This document shows, piece by piece, positions 1 through 9,463 of a stretch of DNA of 12,611 nucleotides. The notes under the pieces were generated by a model. The model made no database searches. It was not told the DNA's origin and was given only the letters and a program-made list of their open reading frames with translations. Position numbers and translations under genes: made by a program. Origin of the DNA: Symbiodinium natans (lineage: Eukaryota > Sar > Dinophyceae > Suessiales > Symbiodiniaceae); assembly GCA_905221605.1 (NCBI GenBank), contig CAJNDS010001627.1:1-12611 (forward strand), read 5' to 3'. Every line of letters starts with the position of its first letter. Within the stretch, counting starts at the first letter, position 1.

Positions 1-1190
1 TTTTGTTTTTTGGAACTATGTTTTTAGTTTCGGAAGGGGGTCCCCAAGAAAATACAAATTGACGCCACCGTTTCCGGGGGGCGCTGCCCCCCGAGCCCCC
101 CGCCAGGACTCCTCGCCCTGGACCCCGCCAGCAATCCAGGTATATAGAAATTGTATAGGGTTCGGGGGTCGAAAAAAAACCCCTTTAAAATGGCCACTGC
201 TCTGGTCACCTGGGTTTCTTTTTTGGAACTTGCCTTAATAGAAATTGTATAGGGTTCAGGTCCCAATAAGTTTTGACCGAAAGTTTTGACCGAAAGTTTT
301 GACCGAAAGTTTTGTTTTTTGGAACTATGTTTTAGTTTTGGAAGGGTGTCACCAAGAAAATACAAATCGACGCCACCGTTTCCGGGGGGCGCTGCCCCCC
401 GAGCCCCCCGCCAGGACTCCTCGCCCTGGACCCCGCCAGCAATCCAGGTATATAGAAATTGTATAGGGTTCGGGGGTCGGAAAAAAACCCCCTTAAAATG
501 GCCACTGCTCTGGTCACCTGGGTTTCTTTTTTGGAACTTGCCTTAATAGAAATTGTATAGGGTTCAGGTCCCAATAAGTTTTGACCGAAAGTTTTGACCG
601 AAAGTTTTGACCGAAAGATTTGTTTTTTGGAACTATGTTTTAGTTTTGGAAGGGGGTCACCAAGAAAATACAAATCGACGCCACCGTTTCCGGGGGGCTG
701 CCCCCAGAGGCCCCCGCCAGGGACTCCTCGCCAGGACCCGCCAGCATCGGTATTATTGGAAATTGTAAGGGTTCGGGGGTCGGAAAAAAACCCCTTTAAA
801 ATGGCCACTGCTACTGGTCACCTGGTTTCTTTGTTGGAACTTGCCTTAATAGAAATTGTATAGGGTTCAGGTCACAATTAAGTTTTGACCGAAAGTTTGA
901 CCGAACGTTTTGACCGAAAGTTTCGTTTTTTGGAAACTATGTTTTAGTTTTGGAAGGGGGGTCCACAAGAAAATACAATCGACGCCACACCGTTTCAGGG
1001 GGGCGCTGCCCCCGAGCCCCCCGCCAGGACTCCTCGCCCTGGACCCCGCCAGCAATCCAGGTTTATAGAAATTGTATAGGGTTCGGGGGTCGGAAAAAAA
1101 CCCCTTTAACATGGCCACTGCTCTGGTCACCTGGGTTCTTTTTTGGAACCTGCCTTAATAGAAATTGTATAGGGTTCAGGTCCCAATAAG

Positions 1191-1256
1191 TTTTGACCGA
1201 AACGTTTTGACCGAAAGTTTTGATCGAAAGTTTTGACCGAAAGTTTTGACCGAAAG
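1191..1256. repeat. 13-bp subrepeat TTTTGACCGAAAG (five copies here)
   Basis: Most 308-bp units end in a short tandem run of TTTTGACCGAAAG. Most homogeneous units have three copies, the unit ending at 4085 has two, and the variant units ending at 1256, 2838 and 3171 have five. In the five-copy form the first copy reads GACCGAAACG, which marks the subfamily. Copy-number change here accounts for most of the unit-length difference between 296 and 336 bp. Confidence 0.85.
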
Positions 1257-1832
1257 TTTTGTTTTTTGGAAGTATGTTTTTAGTTTTGGAAGGGGGTCCC
1301 CAAGAAAATACAAATCGACGCCACCGTTTCGGGGGGCGCTGCCCCCCGAGCCCCCCGCCAGGACTCCTCGCCCTGGACCCCGCCAGCAATCCAGGTATAA
1401 GAACTTGTATAGGGTTCGGGGGTCGGAAAAAAACCCCTTTAAAATGGCCACTGATCCTGGTCAATGGGTTTCCTTTGTTGGAAACTTGCATTAATAGAAA
1501 TAGGTATAGGGTTCAGGTCCAATACAAGTTTGCCCGAAAGTTTTGACCGAAGGTTTGACCCCCCCCGAAAGTTTTGTTTTTTGGAACTAGTTTGTAGTTT
1601 GGAAGGGGGTCACAAAGCAATACAAATCGACGCCTACGTTTCCGGGGGGCGGGCCCCCCGAGCCCACCGCCAGGACTCATCGCCCGGGGACCCCGCCAGC
1701 AAGTCAAGGTATATAGAAAATTGTATAGGTTCGGGGGCGGAAAAAAACCCCTTTAAAATGGACACTGCTTGGCACCGGGGTTTCTTTTTGGAACTTGCTA
1801 ATAGAAATTGTATAGGTTTCAGGTCCCAATAA

Positions 1833-1876
1833 CGTTTTTTTTCACCGGGCAACCTCCAAAGAGGACAGCCGAGAAG
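1833..1876. other. Unrelated 44-bp segment replacing the subrepeat run in one satellite unit
   Basis: After CAGGTCCCAATAA, where other units carry GTTTTGACCGAAAG repeats, this unit has a foreign stretch containing CACCGGGCAACCTCC and GAGGACAGCCGAGAAG. It then rejoins the next unit exactly at TTTTGTTTTTTGG (1877). I see no target-site duplication or terminal repeat, so it may be a filler insertion at a break or a sequencing artefact. Confidence 0.6.
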
Positions 1877-4800
1877 TTTTGTTTTTTGGAATTATGTTTT
1901 TAGTTTTGGAAGGGGGTCCCCAAGAAAATACAAATTGACGCCACCGTTTCGGGGGGCGCTGCCCCCGAGCCCCCCGCCAGGACTCCTCGCCCTGGACCCC
2001 GCCAGCAATCTAGGTTTATAGAAATTGTATAGGGTTCGGGGGTCGGAAAAAAACCCCTTTAAAATGGCCACTGCTCTGGTCACCTGGGTTCTTTTTTGGA
2101 ACCTGCCTTAATAGAAATTGTATAGGGTTCAGGTCCCAATAAGTTTTGACCGAAAGTTTGACCGAAAAGTTTTGACCGAAAAGTTTTTGTTTTTTGGACC
2201 TATGTTTTAGTTTGGAAGGGGGTCAACAGAAAATACAAAACGACGCCAAAGTTCGGGGGGCGCTGCCCCCGGGGGGGGGGGAGCCCCCGCGGACTCCTGC
2301 GCCCTGGGATCACGCCAGCAATCCAGGGTACTTTTAACTAGAAATTGTATAGGGTTCCGGGGGGTCGGAAAAAAACCCCTTTAAAATGGCCACTGCTCTG
2401 GTCACTTGGGTTTCTTTTTTGGAACTTGCCTTAATAGAAATTGTATAGGGTTCAGGTCCCAATAAGTTTTGACCGAAAGTTTTGACCGAAAGTTTTGACC
2501 GAAAGTTTTGTTTTTTGGAACTATGTTTTAGTTTTGGAAGGGGGTCACCAAGAAAATACAAATCGACGCCACCGTTTCCGGGGGGCGCTGCCCCCGAGCC
2601 CCCCGCCAGGACTCCTCGCCCTGGACCCCGCCAGCAATCCAGGTATATAGAAATTGTATAGGGTTCGGGGGTCGGAAAAAAACCCCTTTAAAATGGCCAC
2701 TGCTCTGGTCACCTGGGTTCTTTTTTGGAACCTGCCTTAATAGAAATTGTATAGGGTTCAGGTCCCAATAAGTTTTGACCGAAACGTTTTGACCGAAAGT
2801 TTTGACCGAAAGTTTTGACCGAAAGTTTTGACCGAAAGTTTTGTTTTTTGGAAGTATGTTTTTTGTTTTGGAAGGGGGTCCCCAAGAAAATACAAATCGA
2901 CGCCACCGTTTCGGGGGGCGCTGCCCCCCGAGCCCCCCGCCAGGACTCCTCGCCCTGGACCCCGCCAGCAATCCAGGTTTATAGAAATTGTATAGGGTTC
3001 GGGGGTCGGAAAAAAACCCTTTAAAATGGCCACTGCTCTGGTCTTCTGGGTTCTTTTTTGGAACCTGCCTTAATAGAAATTGTATAGGGTTCAGGTCCCA
3101 ATAAGTTTTGACCGAAACGTTTTGACCGAAAGTTTTGACCGAAAGTTTTGACCGAAAGTTTTGACCGAAAGTTTTGTTTTTTGGAAGTATGTTTTAGTTT
3201 TGGAAGGGGGTCCCCAAGAAAATACAAATCGACGCCACCGTTTCGGGGGGCGCTGCCCCCCGAGCCCCCCGCCAGGACTCCTCGCCCTGGACCCCGCCAG
3301 CAATCCAGGTTTATAGAAATTGTATAGGGTTCGGGGGTCGGAAAAAAACCCCTTTAAAATGGCCACTGCTCTGGTCACCTGGGTTCTTTTTTGGAACCTG
3401 CCTTAATAGAAATTGTATAGGGTTCAGGTCCCAATACGTTTGACCGAAAGTTTTTTTGACCGAAAGTTTTGAACCGAAGGTTTTGGTTTTTTTTGAATAG
3501 TTTTAGTTTTGGAAGGGGGTCCCAAGAAAAACAAATCAGAAGCCACCGTTTCCGGGGGGCGCTGCCCCCCGAGCCCACCCGCCAGGACTCCTCGCCCCTG
3601 GACACGCCAAGCAATCCAGGTATATAGAAATTGTATAGGGTTCGGGGGTCGGAAAAAAACCCCTTTAAAATGGCCACTGCTCTGGTCACCTGGGTTTCTT
3701 TTTTGGAACTTGACTTAATAGAAATTGTATAGGGTTCAGGTCCCAATAAGTTTTGACCGAAAGTTTTGACCGAAAGTTTTGACCGAAAGTTTTGTTTTTT
3801 GGAACTATGTTTTAGTTTTGGAAGGGGGTCACCAAGAAAATACAAATCGACGCCACCGTTTCCGGGGGGGCGCTGCCCCCCGAGCCCCCCGCCAGGACTC
3901 CTCGCCCTGGACCCCGCCAGCAATCCAGGTATATAGAAATTGTATAGGGTTCGGGGGTCGGAAAAAAACCCCTTTAAAATGGCCACTGCTCTGGTCACCT
4001 GGGTTTCTTTTTTGGAACCTGCCTTAATAGAAATTGTATAGGGTTCAGGTCCCAATAAGTTTTGACCGAAAGTTTTGACCGAAAGTTTTGTTTTTTGGAA
4101 CTATGTTTTTAGTTTTGGAAGGGGGTCACCAAGAAAATACAAATCGACGCCACCGTTTCCGGGGGGCGCTGCCCCCCGAGCCCCCGGCCAGGACTCCTCG
4201 CCCTGGACCCCGCCAGCAATCCAGGTTTATAGAAATTGTATAGGGTTCGGGGGTCGGAAAAAAACCCCTTTAAAATGGCCACTGCTCTGGTCACCTGGGT
4301 TTCTTTTTTGGAACTTGCCTTAATAGAAATTGTATAGGGTTCAGGTCCCAATAAGTTTTGACCGAAAGTTTTGACCGAAAGTTTTGACCGAAAGTTTTGT
4401 TTTTTGGAACTATGTTTAGTTTTGGAAGGGGGTCACCAAGAAAATACAAATCGACGCCACCGTTTCCGGGGGGCGCTGCCCCCCGAGCCCCCCGCCAGGA
4501 CTCCTCGCCCTGGACCCCGCCAGCAATCCAGGTATATAGAAATTGTATAGGGTTCGGGGGTCGGAAAAAAACCCCTTTAAAAAGGCCACTGCTCTGGTCA
4601 CCTGGGTTTCTTTTTTAGAACTTGCCTTAATAGAAATTGTATAGGGTTCAGGTCCCAATAAGTTTTGACCGAAAGTTTTGACCGAAAGTTTTGACCGAAA
4701 GTTTTGTTTTTTGGAACTATGTTTTAGTTTTGGAAGGGGGTCACCAAGAAAATACAAATCGACGCCACCGTTTCCGGGGGCGCTGCCCCCCGAGCCCCCC

Positions 4801-5389
4801 GCCAGGACTCCTCGCCCTGGACCCCGCCAGCAATCCAGGTATATAGAAATTGTATAGGGTTCGGGGGTCGGAAAAAAACCCCTTTAAAATGGCCACTGCT
4901 CTGGTCACCTGGGTTTCTTTTTTGGAACTTGCCTTAATAGAAATTGTATAGGGTTCAGGTCCCAATAAGTTTTGACCGAAAGTTTTGACCGAAAGTTTTG
5001 ACCGAAAGTGTTGTTTTTTGGAACTATGTTTTAGTTTTGGAAGGGGGTCACCAAGAAAATACAAATCGACGCCACCGTTTCCGGGGGGCGCTGCCCCCCG
5101 AGCCCCCCGCCAGGTCTCCTCGCCCTGGACCCCGCCAGCAATCCAGGTATATAGAAATTGTATAGGGTTCGGGGGTCGGAAAAAAACCCCTTTAAAATGG
5201 CCACTGCTCTGGTCACCTGGGTTTCTTTTTTGGAACTTGCCTTAATAGAAATTGTATAGGGTTCAGGTCCCAATAAGTTTTGACCGAAAGTTTTGACCGA
5301 AAGTTTTGACCGAAAGTTTTGTTTTTTGGAACTATGTTTTAGTTTTGGAAGGGGGTCACCAAGAAAATACAAATCGACGCCACCGTTTC

Positions 5390-5408
5390 CGGGGGGCGCT
5401 GCCCCCCG
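5390..5408. other. GC hairpin in the satellite unit (representative copy)
   Basis: CGGGGGG at 5390-5396 and CCCCCCG at 5402-5408 are perfect inverted repeats around the loop CGCTG. The structure recurs once per unit in intact copies. A weaker inverted repeat, CCAGG with CCTGG, follows about a dozen bases downstream. Together they make the GC-rich middle of the unit strongly foldable when single-stranded. Any function is unknown. Confidence 0.7.
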
Positions 5409-5458
5409 AGCCCCCCGCCAGGACTCCTCGCCCTGGACCCCGCCAGCAATCCAGGTAT

Positions 5459-5572
5459 ATAGAAATTGTATAGGGTTCGGGGGTCGGAAAAAAACCCCTT
5501 TAAAATGGCCACTGCTCTGGTCACCTGGGTTTCTTTTTTGGAACTTGCCTTAATAGAAATTGTATAGGGTTC
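5459..5572. repeat. Two internal copies of a 20-bp motif in each satellite unit (representative)
   Basis: ATAGAAATTGTATAGGGTTC occurs at 5459-5478 and again at 5553-5572 in the same unit, 94 bp apart, and this pairing repeats through the array. It suggests the 308-bp unit grew by internal duplication before it was amplified. Confidence 0.85.
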
Positions 5573-6659
5573 AGGTCCCAATAAGTTTTGACCGAAAGTT
5601 TTGACCGAAAGTTTTGACCGAAAGTTTTGTTTTTTGGAACTATGTTTTAGTTTTGGAAGGGTGTCACCAAGAAAATACAAATCGACGCCACCGTTTCCGG
5701 GGGGCGCTGCCCCCCGAGCCCCCCGCCAGGACTCCTCGCCCTGGACCCCGCCAGCAATCCAGGTATATAGAAATTGTATAGGGTTCGGGGGTCGGAAAAA
5801 AACCCCTTTAAAATGGCCACTGCTCTGGTCACCTGGGTTTCTTTTTTGGAACTTGCCTTAATAGAAATTGTATAGGGTTCAGGTCCCAATAAGTTTTGAC
5901 CGAAAGTTTTGCCCGAAAGTTTTGACCGAAAGTTTTGTTTTTTGGAACTATGTTTTAGTTTTGGAAGGGGGTCACCAAGAAAATACAAATCGACGCCACC
6001 GTTTCCGGGGGGCGCTGCCCCCCGAGCCCCCCGCCAGGACTCCTCGCCCTGGACCCCGCCAGCAATCCAGGTATATAGAAATTGTATAGGGTTCGGGGGT
6101 CGGAAAAAAACCCCTTTAAAATGGCCACTGCTCTGGTCACCTGGTTTCTTTTTTGGAACTTGCCTTAATAGAAATTGTATAGGGTTCAGGTCCCAATAAG
6201 TTTTGACCGAAAGTTTTGACCGAAAGTTTTGACCGAAAGTTTTGTTTTTTGGAACTATGTTTTAGTTTTGGAAGGGGGTCACCAAGAAAATACAAATCGA
6301 CGCCACCGTTTCCGGGGGGCGCTGCCCCCCGAGCCCCCCGCCAGGACTCCTCGCCCTGGACCCCGCCAGCAATCCAGGTATATAGAAATTGTATAGGGTT
6401 CGGGGGTCGGAAAAAAACCCCTTTAAAATGGCCACTGCTCTGGTCACCTGGGTTTCTTTTTTGGAACTTGCCTTAATAGAAATTGTATAGGGTTCAGGTT
6501 CCAATAAGTTTTGACCGAAAGTTTTGACCGAAAGTTTTGACCGAAAGTTTTGTTTTTTGGAACTATGTTTTAGTTTTGGAAGGGGGTCACCAAGAAAATA
6601 CAAATCGACGCCACCGTTTCCGGGGGGCGCTGCCCCCCGAGCCCCCCGCCAGGACTCCT

Positions 6660-6703
6660 CGCCCTGGACCCCGCCAGCAATCGCCCTTGCTGGACCGCGC
6701 CAG
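6660..6703. repeat. Short imperfect duplication at the right edge of the satellite
   Basis: The satellite segment CGCCCTGGACCCCGCCAG (6660-6677) is followed by a near copy at 6682-6703 with small insertions (CGCCCTTGC then TGGACCGCGCCAG). The array loses its consensus between the two. This looks like a slip or template-switch scar at the array boundary. Confidence 0.55.
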
Positions 6704-6904
6704 GGGGACACCCCCTGGTACCCCCGAAATTCAAGCACGAATAAGTAGATTTGGGGGGGTTTGGCTTTGCTGTTTGGGGGGCCCGAGTCTTTCATGGGAC
6801 AACGCAAAAGTGAAGGCCTTAGAGGTTTCAGTAAATTGAGCACGTGGCCTCCCAAGCGTTTTGGGTCAATATATTGAGACTTTGGATCCAATTGTTGTGC
6901 TTTT
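6683..6904. other. Linker between satellite and G/T minisatellite, with a hairpin
   Basis: This is non-repetitive sequence with no supportable gene. It holds a perfect inverted repeat, CCAGGGGG (6700-6707) and CCCCCTGG (6711-6718), around the three-base loop ACA. Two runs of six to seven G follow in 6750-6781, then junction module copy A (6824-6865). Reading frames crossing it are short and continue from repeat sequence. Confidence 0.6.
6824..6865 (+). repeat. Junction module, copy A (left half)
   Basis: GGTTTCAGTAAATTGAG followed by GGCCTCCCAAGCGTTTTGG aligns with 9464-9505 at roughly 35 of 42 positions with one small gap (counted by eye). This copy lacks the right half (TTTACT through GTCAGCTGT) found in the other three. 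It lies in the linker between the satellite and the G/T minisatellite. Confidence 0.6.
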
Positions 6905-8029
6905 GTTTGGGGGGGCGGTGGGGTGGTCCGAACTTTTGTTGGGCATTTCTGTGCTTTCTGGGACCTACCGGGATTCTCGGACTTTCTTGGGGGCTTCTGC
7001 CCAGAGCCATTTGGGCTTCCTGGGGTTTCGGGGCTTTGGAGTCTCCGAGACTTAATTTGCAGCTTAAATTTGGGGTTTGGTGCTTTTGGACGCAGATGCC
7101 GCTTGCATCCGCAATTTGGGTTTCACGAGCTGCATTTGCATCCTAACGCGCGGCCTCCTGGCGCCGCATTTGGAACTTATTTTGAAGCTTCCCAGACTCC
7201 CGGCCTGCTTTGGGGCTTAATTTTGGGTTCAATTTTGCGGCAATTTGAAGCCTGATTTGGGGCCTCCTATGCTGAGTTTGGAGCTAGGCTTACTTTGGGG
7301 CTTGCTTAATGTGGGGCCTGGGTGGGCCTAATTTGGGGCCCTGCAGGGCTAGTTCGGGGCCTAATTTTGCGGGGGGTGCCCTCTCGCAATTTGATTCGGG
7401 GCCTCCCGGACCTGATTTCGGCTTTCCCTCAACTTGGGTTTTTCTTGGCTTCCCGGTGGCTTAATTTGAAGGCCAGACTTGAGGCCAGGCCCTAACTTGG
7501 CCTTTGCAGGGCTTAATTTGGGATTTTGCGGGCTTAATTTGGGTTTTTGTGGGACATAATTCGGGGTCTCGAGGCTTAATTTGGGTTTTTGGGGGCTTAA
7601 TTTGGAAAAATTTATTTTGGGTTGCTTGATTTGGCCTAAACTGGGACCGGCCTAATTTGGTGTCTGTCGGGGCTTGATTTCGGGCTGCCAGCCTTTTCGG
7701 GCCTCCCGGGGGCTTTTTTTCGGAGGTCTCCCAGGGCCTAATTTGGCCTTTTGGGCCATTTTGCGGCCTCCCGGTGCCTATTTTGAGCCCTGGGTGTATT
7801 TTAGGGCCTTTCGGTGCATAGTTTAAGGTCTTCCGGGTCCTATTTTGGGGCCTTCTGAGGCTTATTTTGGGGCCTTCCATTCCTATTTTGGGAACTCCTG
7901 GACTGAACTGGCGCCTCCCGGGACATATTTTGGGACCTTATTTTTGTGCCTCCCAGTGCCTCCAGTGCCTATTTGGGGGCTCCCGCCGCCTCCTGGGCTT
8001 TGGGGTTTCTTGGTGCCTTTTGTGGGGGT
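6905..8029 (+). repeat. Degenerate G/T-rich minisatellite, unit about 22-30 bp
   Basis: Repeated variants of GGCTTAATTTGGGG, GGCCTCCCGG and GGCCTATTTTGGGG run through this block. Good examples are 7510-7605, where GGCTTAATTTGGG recurs, and 7765-7890, where CCTCCCGGTGCCTATTTTG-like units recur. Units are diverged and unequal in length. The plus strand is G/T-rich. A 139-codon frame on the minus strand (7461-7880), rich in K, P, Q and I, is the translation of these units and shows the same periodicity, so I do not call it a gene. The left part (6905-7200) is the most decayed. Confidence 0.75.
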
Positions 8030-8100
8030 TGAATGAATTGAATATTCGGCTTGCCAAAAGCGATTCACACTAATTTACTTCAACTCGGCTTGTCAGCTGT
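8030..8100 (+). repeat. Junction module, copy B
   Basis: It begins with TGAATTGAATATTCGG, continues with CTTGCCAAAAGC, then AATTTACTT (8072-8080), and ends with GTCAGCTGT (8092-8100). A 25-bp stretch (8037-8061) is identical to 8172-8196 in copy C. The end GTCAGCTGT matches copy D. It marks the point where the G/T minisatellite stops. Confidence 0.8.
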
Positions 8101-8149
8101 GGGGATCTGGGAGGGATCTGGGGGGTGTCTAAGGGTCTGCGGGAGTTTT
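8101..8149. other. Short G-rich spacer between module copies B and C
   Basis: It contains two GGGATCTGG motifs and several runs of three to six G, and nothing gene-like. Three of the four module copies (B, C and D) have a G-rich stretch immediately upstream. Confidence 0.5.
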
Positions 8150-8227
8150 GAATTGAAGTGAATTGATGTGGATTGAATATTCGGCTTGCCAAAAGCAGTT
8201 TAATTTACTTAAACTCGGCTGGTCAGC
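8150..8227 (+). repeat. Junction module, copy C
   Basis: It opens with a small run of GAATTGA-like words (8150-8175), followed by the 25-bp core shared with copy B (8172-8196), AATTTACTT (8202-8210), CTCGGCTGG and GTCAGC (8222-8227). The 20-bp AGCTCCCGG array starts four bases later, so the module sits exactly at the array edge. Confidence 0.8.
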
Positions 8228-8230
8228 AAA

Positions 8231-9306
8231 CTTAGCTCCCGGAGAAAAACAATTAGCTCCCAGAGCTCAAAATTAGCTCCCGGAGCTCAAAATAAGCTCC
8301 CGGAGCTCAAAATTAATTTCGGAGATCAAAATTAGCTCCCGGAGCTCAAAATTAGCTCCCGGAGCTCTCGAAGCTCAAAATTAGCTCCCAGAGCTCAAAA
8401 TTAGCTCCCAGAGCTCAAAATTAGCTCCCGGAATTCAAAATTAGCTCCCGGAGCTCAAAATTAACTCCCGGAATTCAAAATTAGCTCCCGGAGCTCAAAA
8501 TTAGCTCCCGGAATTCAAAACCAGCTCCCGGAGCTCAAAATAAGCTCCCCAAGATTCAAATTAGCTCCCGGAGCTCAAATTAACTCCCAGAGCTCAAAAT
8601 TAGCTCCCAAAGCTAAAAATTAGCTCCCAGCGCTCAAAAGCGGAGCTCAAAATTAGCTCCCAGAGCTCAAAATTAGCTCCAGCTCAAAATTAGCTCCCGG
8701 AGCTCAAAATTAGCTCCCGGAGCTCAAAATAGCTTCCAAAGCTCAAAATTAGCTCCCGGAGCTAAAAATTATCTCAATTAGCTCCCGGAGCTCAAAATAG
8801 CGCCGAAAGCTCAAAAAATTACATTAGCTCCGAAAACCCAAAATTGGCTCCCAGAGATCAAAATTAGCTCCCGGAGCTCAAAATGAGCTAGCTCCCGGAG
8901 CTGAAAATGAGCTGCCAAAGCTCAAAATTAGCTCCCAGAGCACAAAATTAAATCCCAGAGCTCGTTGTTAATTCCCAAAGCTCAAAATTAGCTCCCAGGG
9001 CTCAATACCGGAGCTCAAAATTAGCTCCCAGAGCTCAAAACTAGCTCCAGCTCAAAATTAGCTCCCGGAGCTCAAATATTAGCTCCCAGAGCTCAAAATT
9101 AGCTCCAAGAGCTCAAAAAAAAACTCCCGGAGCTCAAAATTAGCCTCAAAATTAGCTCCCGGAGCTCAAAATTAGCTCCGGAGCTCAAGATTAGCTCCCG
9201 GAGCTCAAAATTAGCTCCCGAAGCTCAAAATTAAATTTCAAGGCTCAAAATTAGCTGCTGACAGCTCAAAATTAGCTCCCGGATTTCAAAATTAGCTCCC
9301 AAAGCT
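8231..9306. repeat. 20-bp tandem array AGCTCCCGGAGCTCAAAATT, about 50 copies
   Basis: The unit contains the interrupted palindrome AGCTCC-C-GGAGCT followed by CAAAATT. Variants include CCCAGAGCTC, GAATTC in place of GAGCTC, and some shortened or slipped units (for example near 8640, 8690, 8770 and 9150). From 8411 to 8540 the GAATTC variant alternates with GAGCTC at 8431, 8451, 8471, 8491, 8511 and 8531, forming a local 40-bp dimer. The unit is not a multiple of three bases and no open frame persists through the array. The array ends where the poly-G-like tract begins at 9307. Confidence 0.97.
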
Positions 9307-9463
9307 GGGGGGGATGGGGGGGGAGGGGGAGGGGGGGGCGGGGGGGGGCGGGGGGGAAGCGGGGGCGGAGGGAGGAGGGGGCGGGAGGGTGTGGGGAAGG
9401 GCGGGGGCCGAAAGGTGCCGAAAGGGGCGGGAGGGGGTTTTGAGGGGGAGGTCAGGGGAGGCA
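9307..9463 (+). repeat. G-rich low-complexity tract
   Basis: Runs of four to eight G separated by single A, C or T, with few other bases up to about 9400, then GGGCGGGAGGGGG-type sequence. It has many possible G-quadruplex combinations on the plus strand. Frames on both strands here translate to glycine-rich or proline/serine-rich low-complexity sequence and are not gene evidence. Confidence 0.85.

Larger units (their letters stand above)
618..3789. repeat. Heterogeneous part of the satellite array, with variant subfamilies
   Basis: This stretch mixes noisy units carrying many one-base indels (starting at 618, 1572, 2185 and 3481) with clean units of a distinct variant type (1257, 2839 and 3172). 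Marks of the variant type are GGAAGTATG in place of GGAACTATG, GTCCCCAAG in place of GTCACCAAG, TTTCGGGG in place of TTTCCGGGG, and a preceding GGTTCTTTTTTGGAACCTG in place of GGTTTCTTTTTTGGAACTTG. The unit at 2185 is the most decayed, with an expanded G run near 2270-2281 and scrambled sequence up to about 2340. Either older array material or poorly polished sequence could explain the noise. Confidence 0.8.
1..6682. repeat. Tandem satellite array, unit about 308 bp, 21 full copies plus a truncated one
   Basis: Using the anchor TTTTGTTTTTTGGAACTATG, units begin at about 1, 310, 618, 921, 1257, 1572, 1877, 2185, 2506, 2839, 3172, 3481, 3790, 4086, 4395, 4702, 5009, 5317, 5625, 5933, 6240 and 6548. 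The modal spacing is 307-309 bp, with outliers from 296 to 336. Much of the outlying length comes from the number of short GACCGAAAG subrepeats at the end of each unit. The array is already running at base 1, so it continues to the left; the last copy breaks off at 6682. Each unit holds a GC-rich hairpin, a GGGGTCGGAAAAAAACCCC stretch and two copies of a 20-bp motif. The modal unit length is not a multiple of three, and open frames occur on both strands, so I regard it as non-coding satellite DNA. I do not recognise the family. Its place in the chromosome (subtelomeric or pericentromeric) is inferred only from the nearby telomeric tract. Confidence 0.97.
3790..6682. repeat. Homogeneous part of the satellite array
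   Basis: The units from 3790 onward are nearly identical by eye, differing by single bases or small indels: for example 296 bp at 4086 with one fewer subrepeat, a G-to-T change in the GGGGGTCACC motif at 5660, and GCCCGAAAG in place of GACCGAAAG near 5911. This degree of identity is what recent unequal crossing-over or gene conversion produces. The contrast with several noisy units to the left (618, 1572, 2185 and 3481) is marked. Confidence 0.85.

Noticed and set aside
3375-4055. 226-codon open frame on the minus strand in the satellite
   Set aside because: It spans about two satellite units, repeats the same peptide pieces in shifted order, and many similar frames exist on both strands of other units. 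The unit length is not a multiple of three, and there is no recognisable domain.
1-6682. rRNA intergenic spacer or tRNA-derived repeat
   Set aside because: No part of the unit resembles conserved rRNA, and I see no A-box/B-box pair or cloverleaf in the 308-bp unit.
7461-7880. 139-codon minus-strand frame rich in lysine, proline and glutamine
   Set aside because: It is the translation of the degenerate G/T minisatellite and shows the same irregular periodicity, with no domain or start signal.
8231-9306. CRISPR-like array
   Set aside because: The units are contiguous 20-bp tandem repeats without unique spacers, and the surroundings are eukaryotic repeats with no associated genes.
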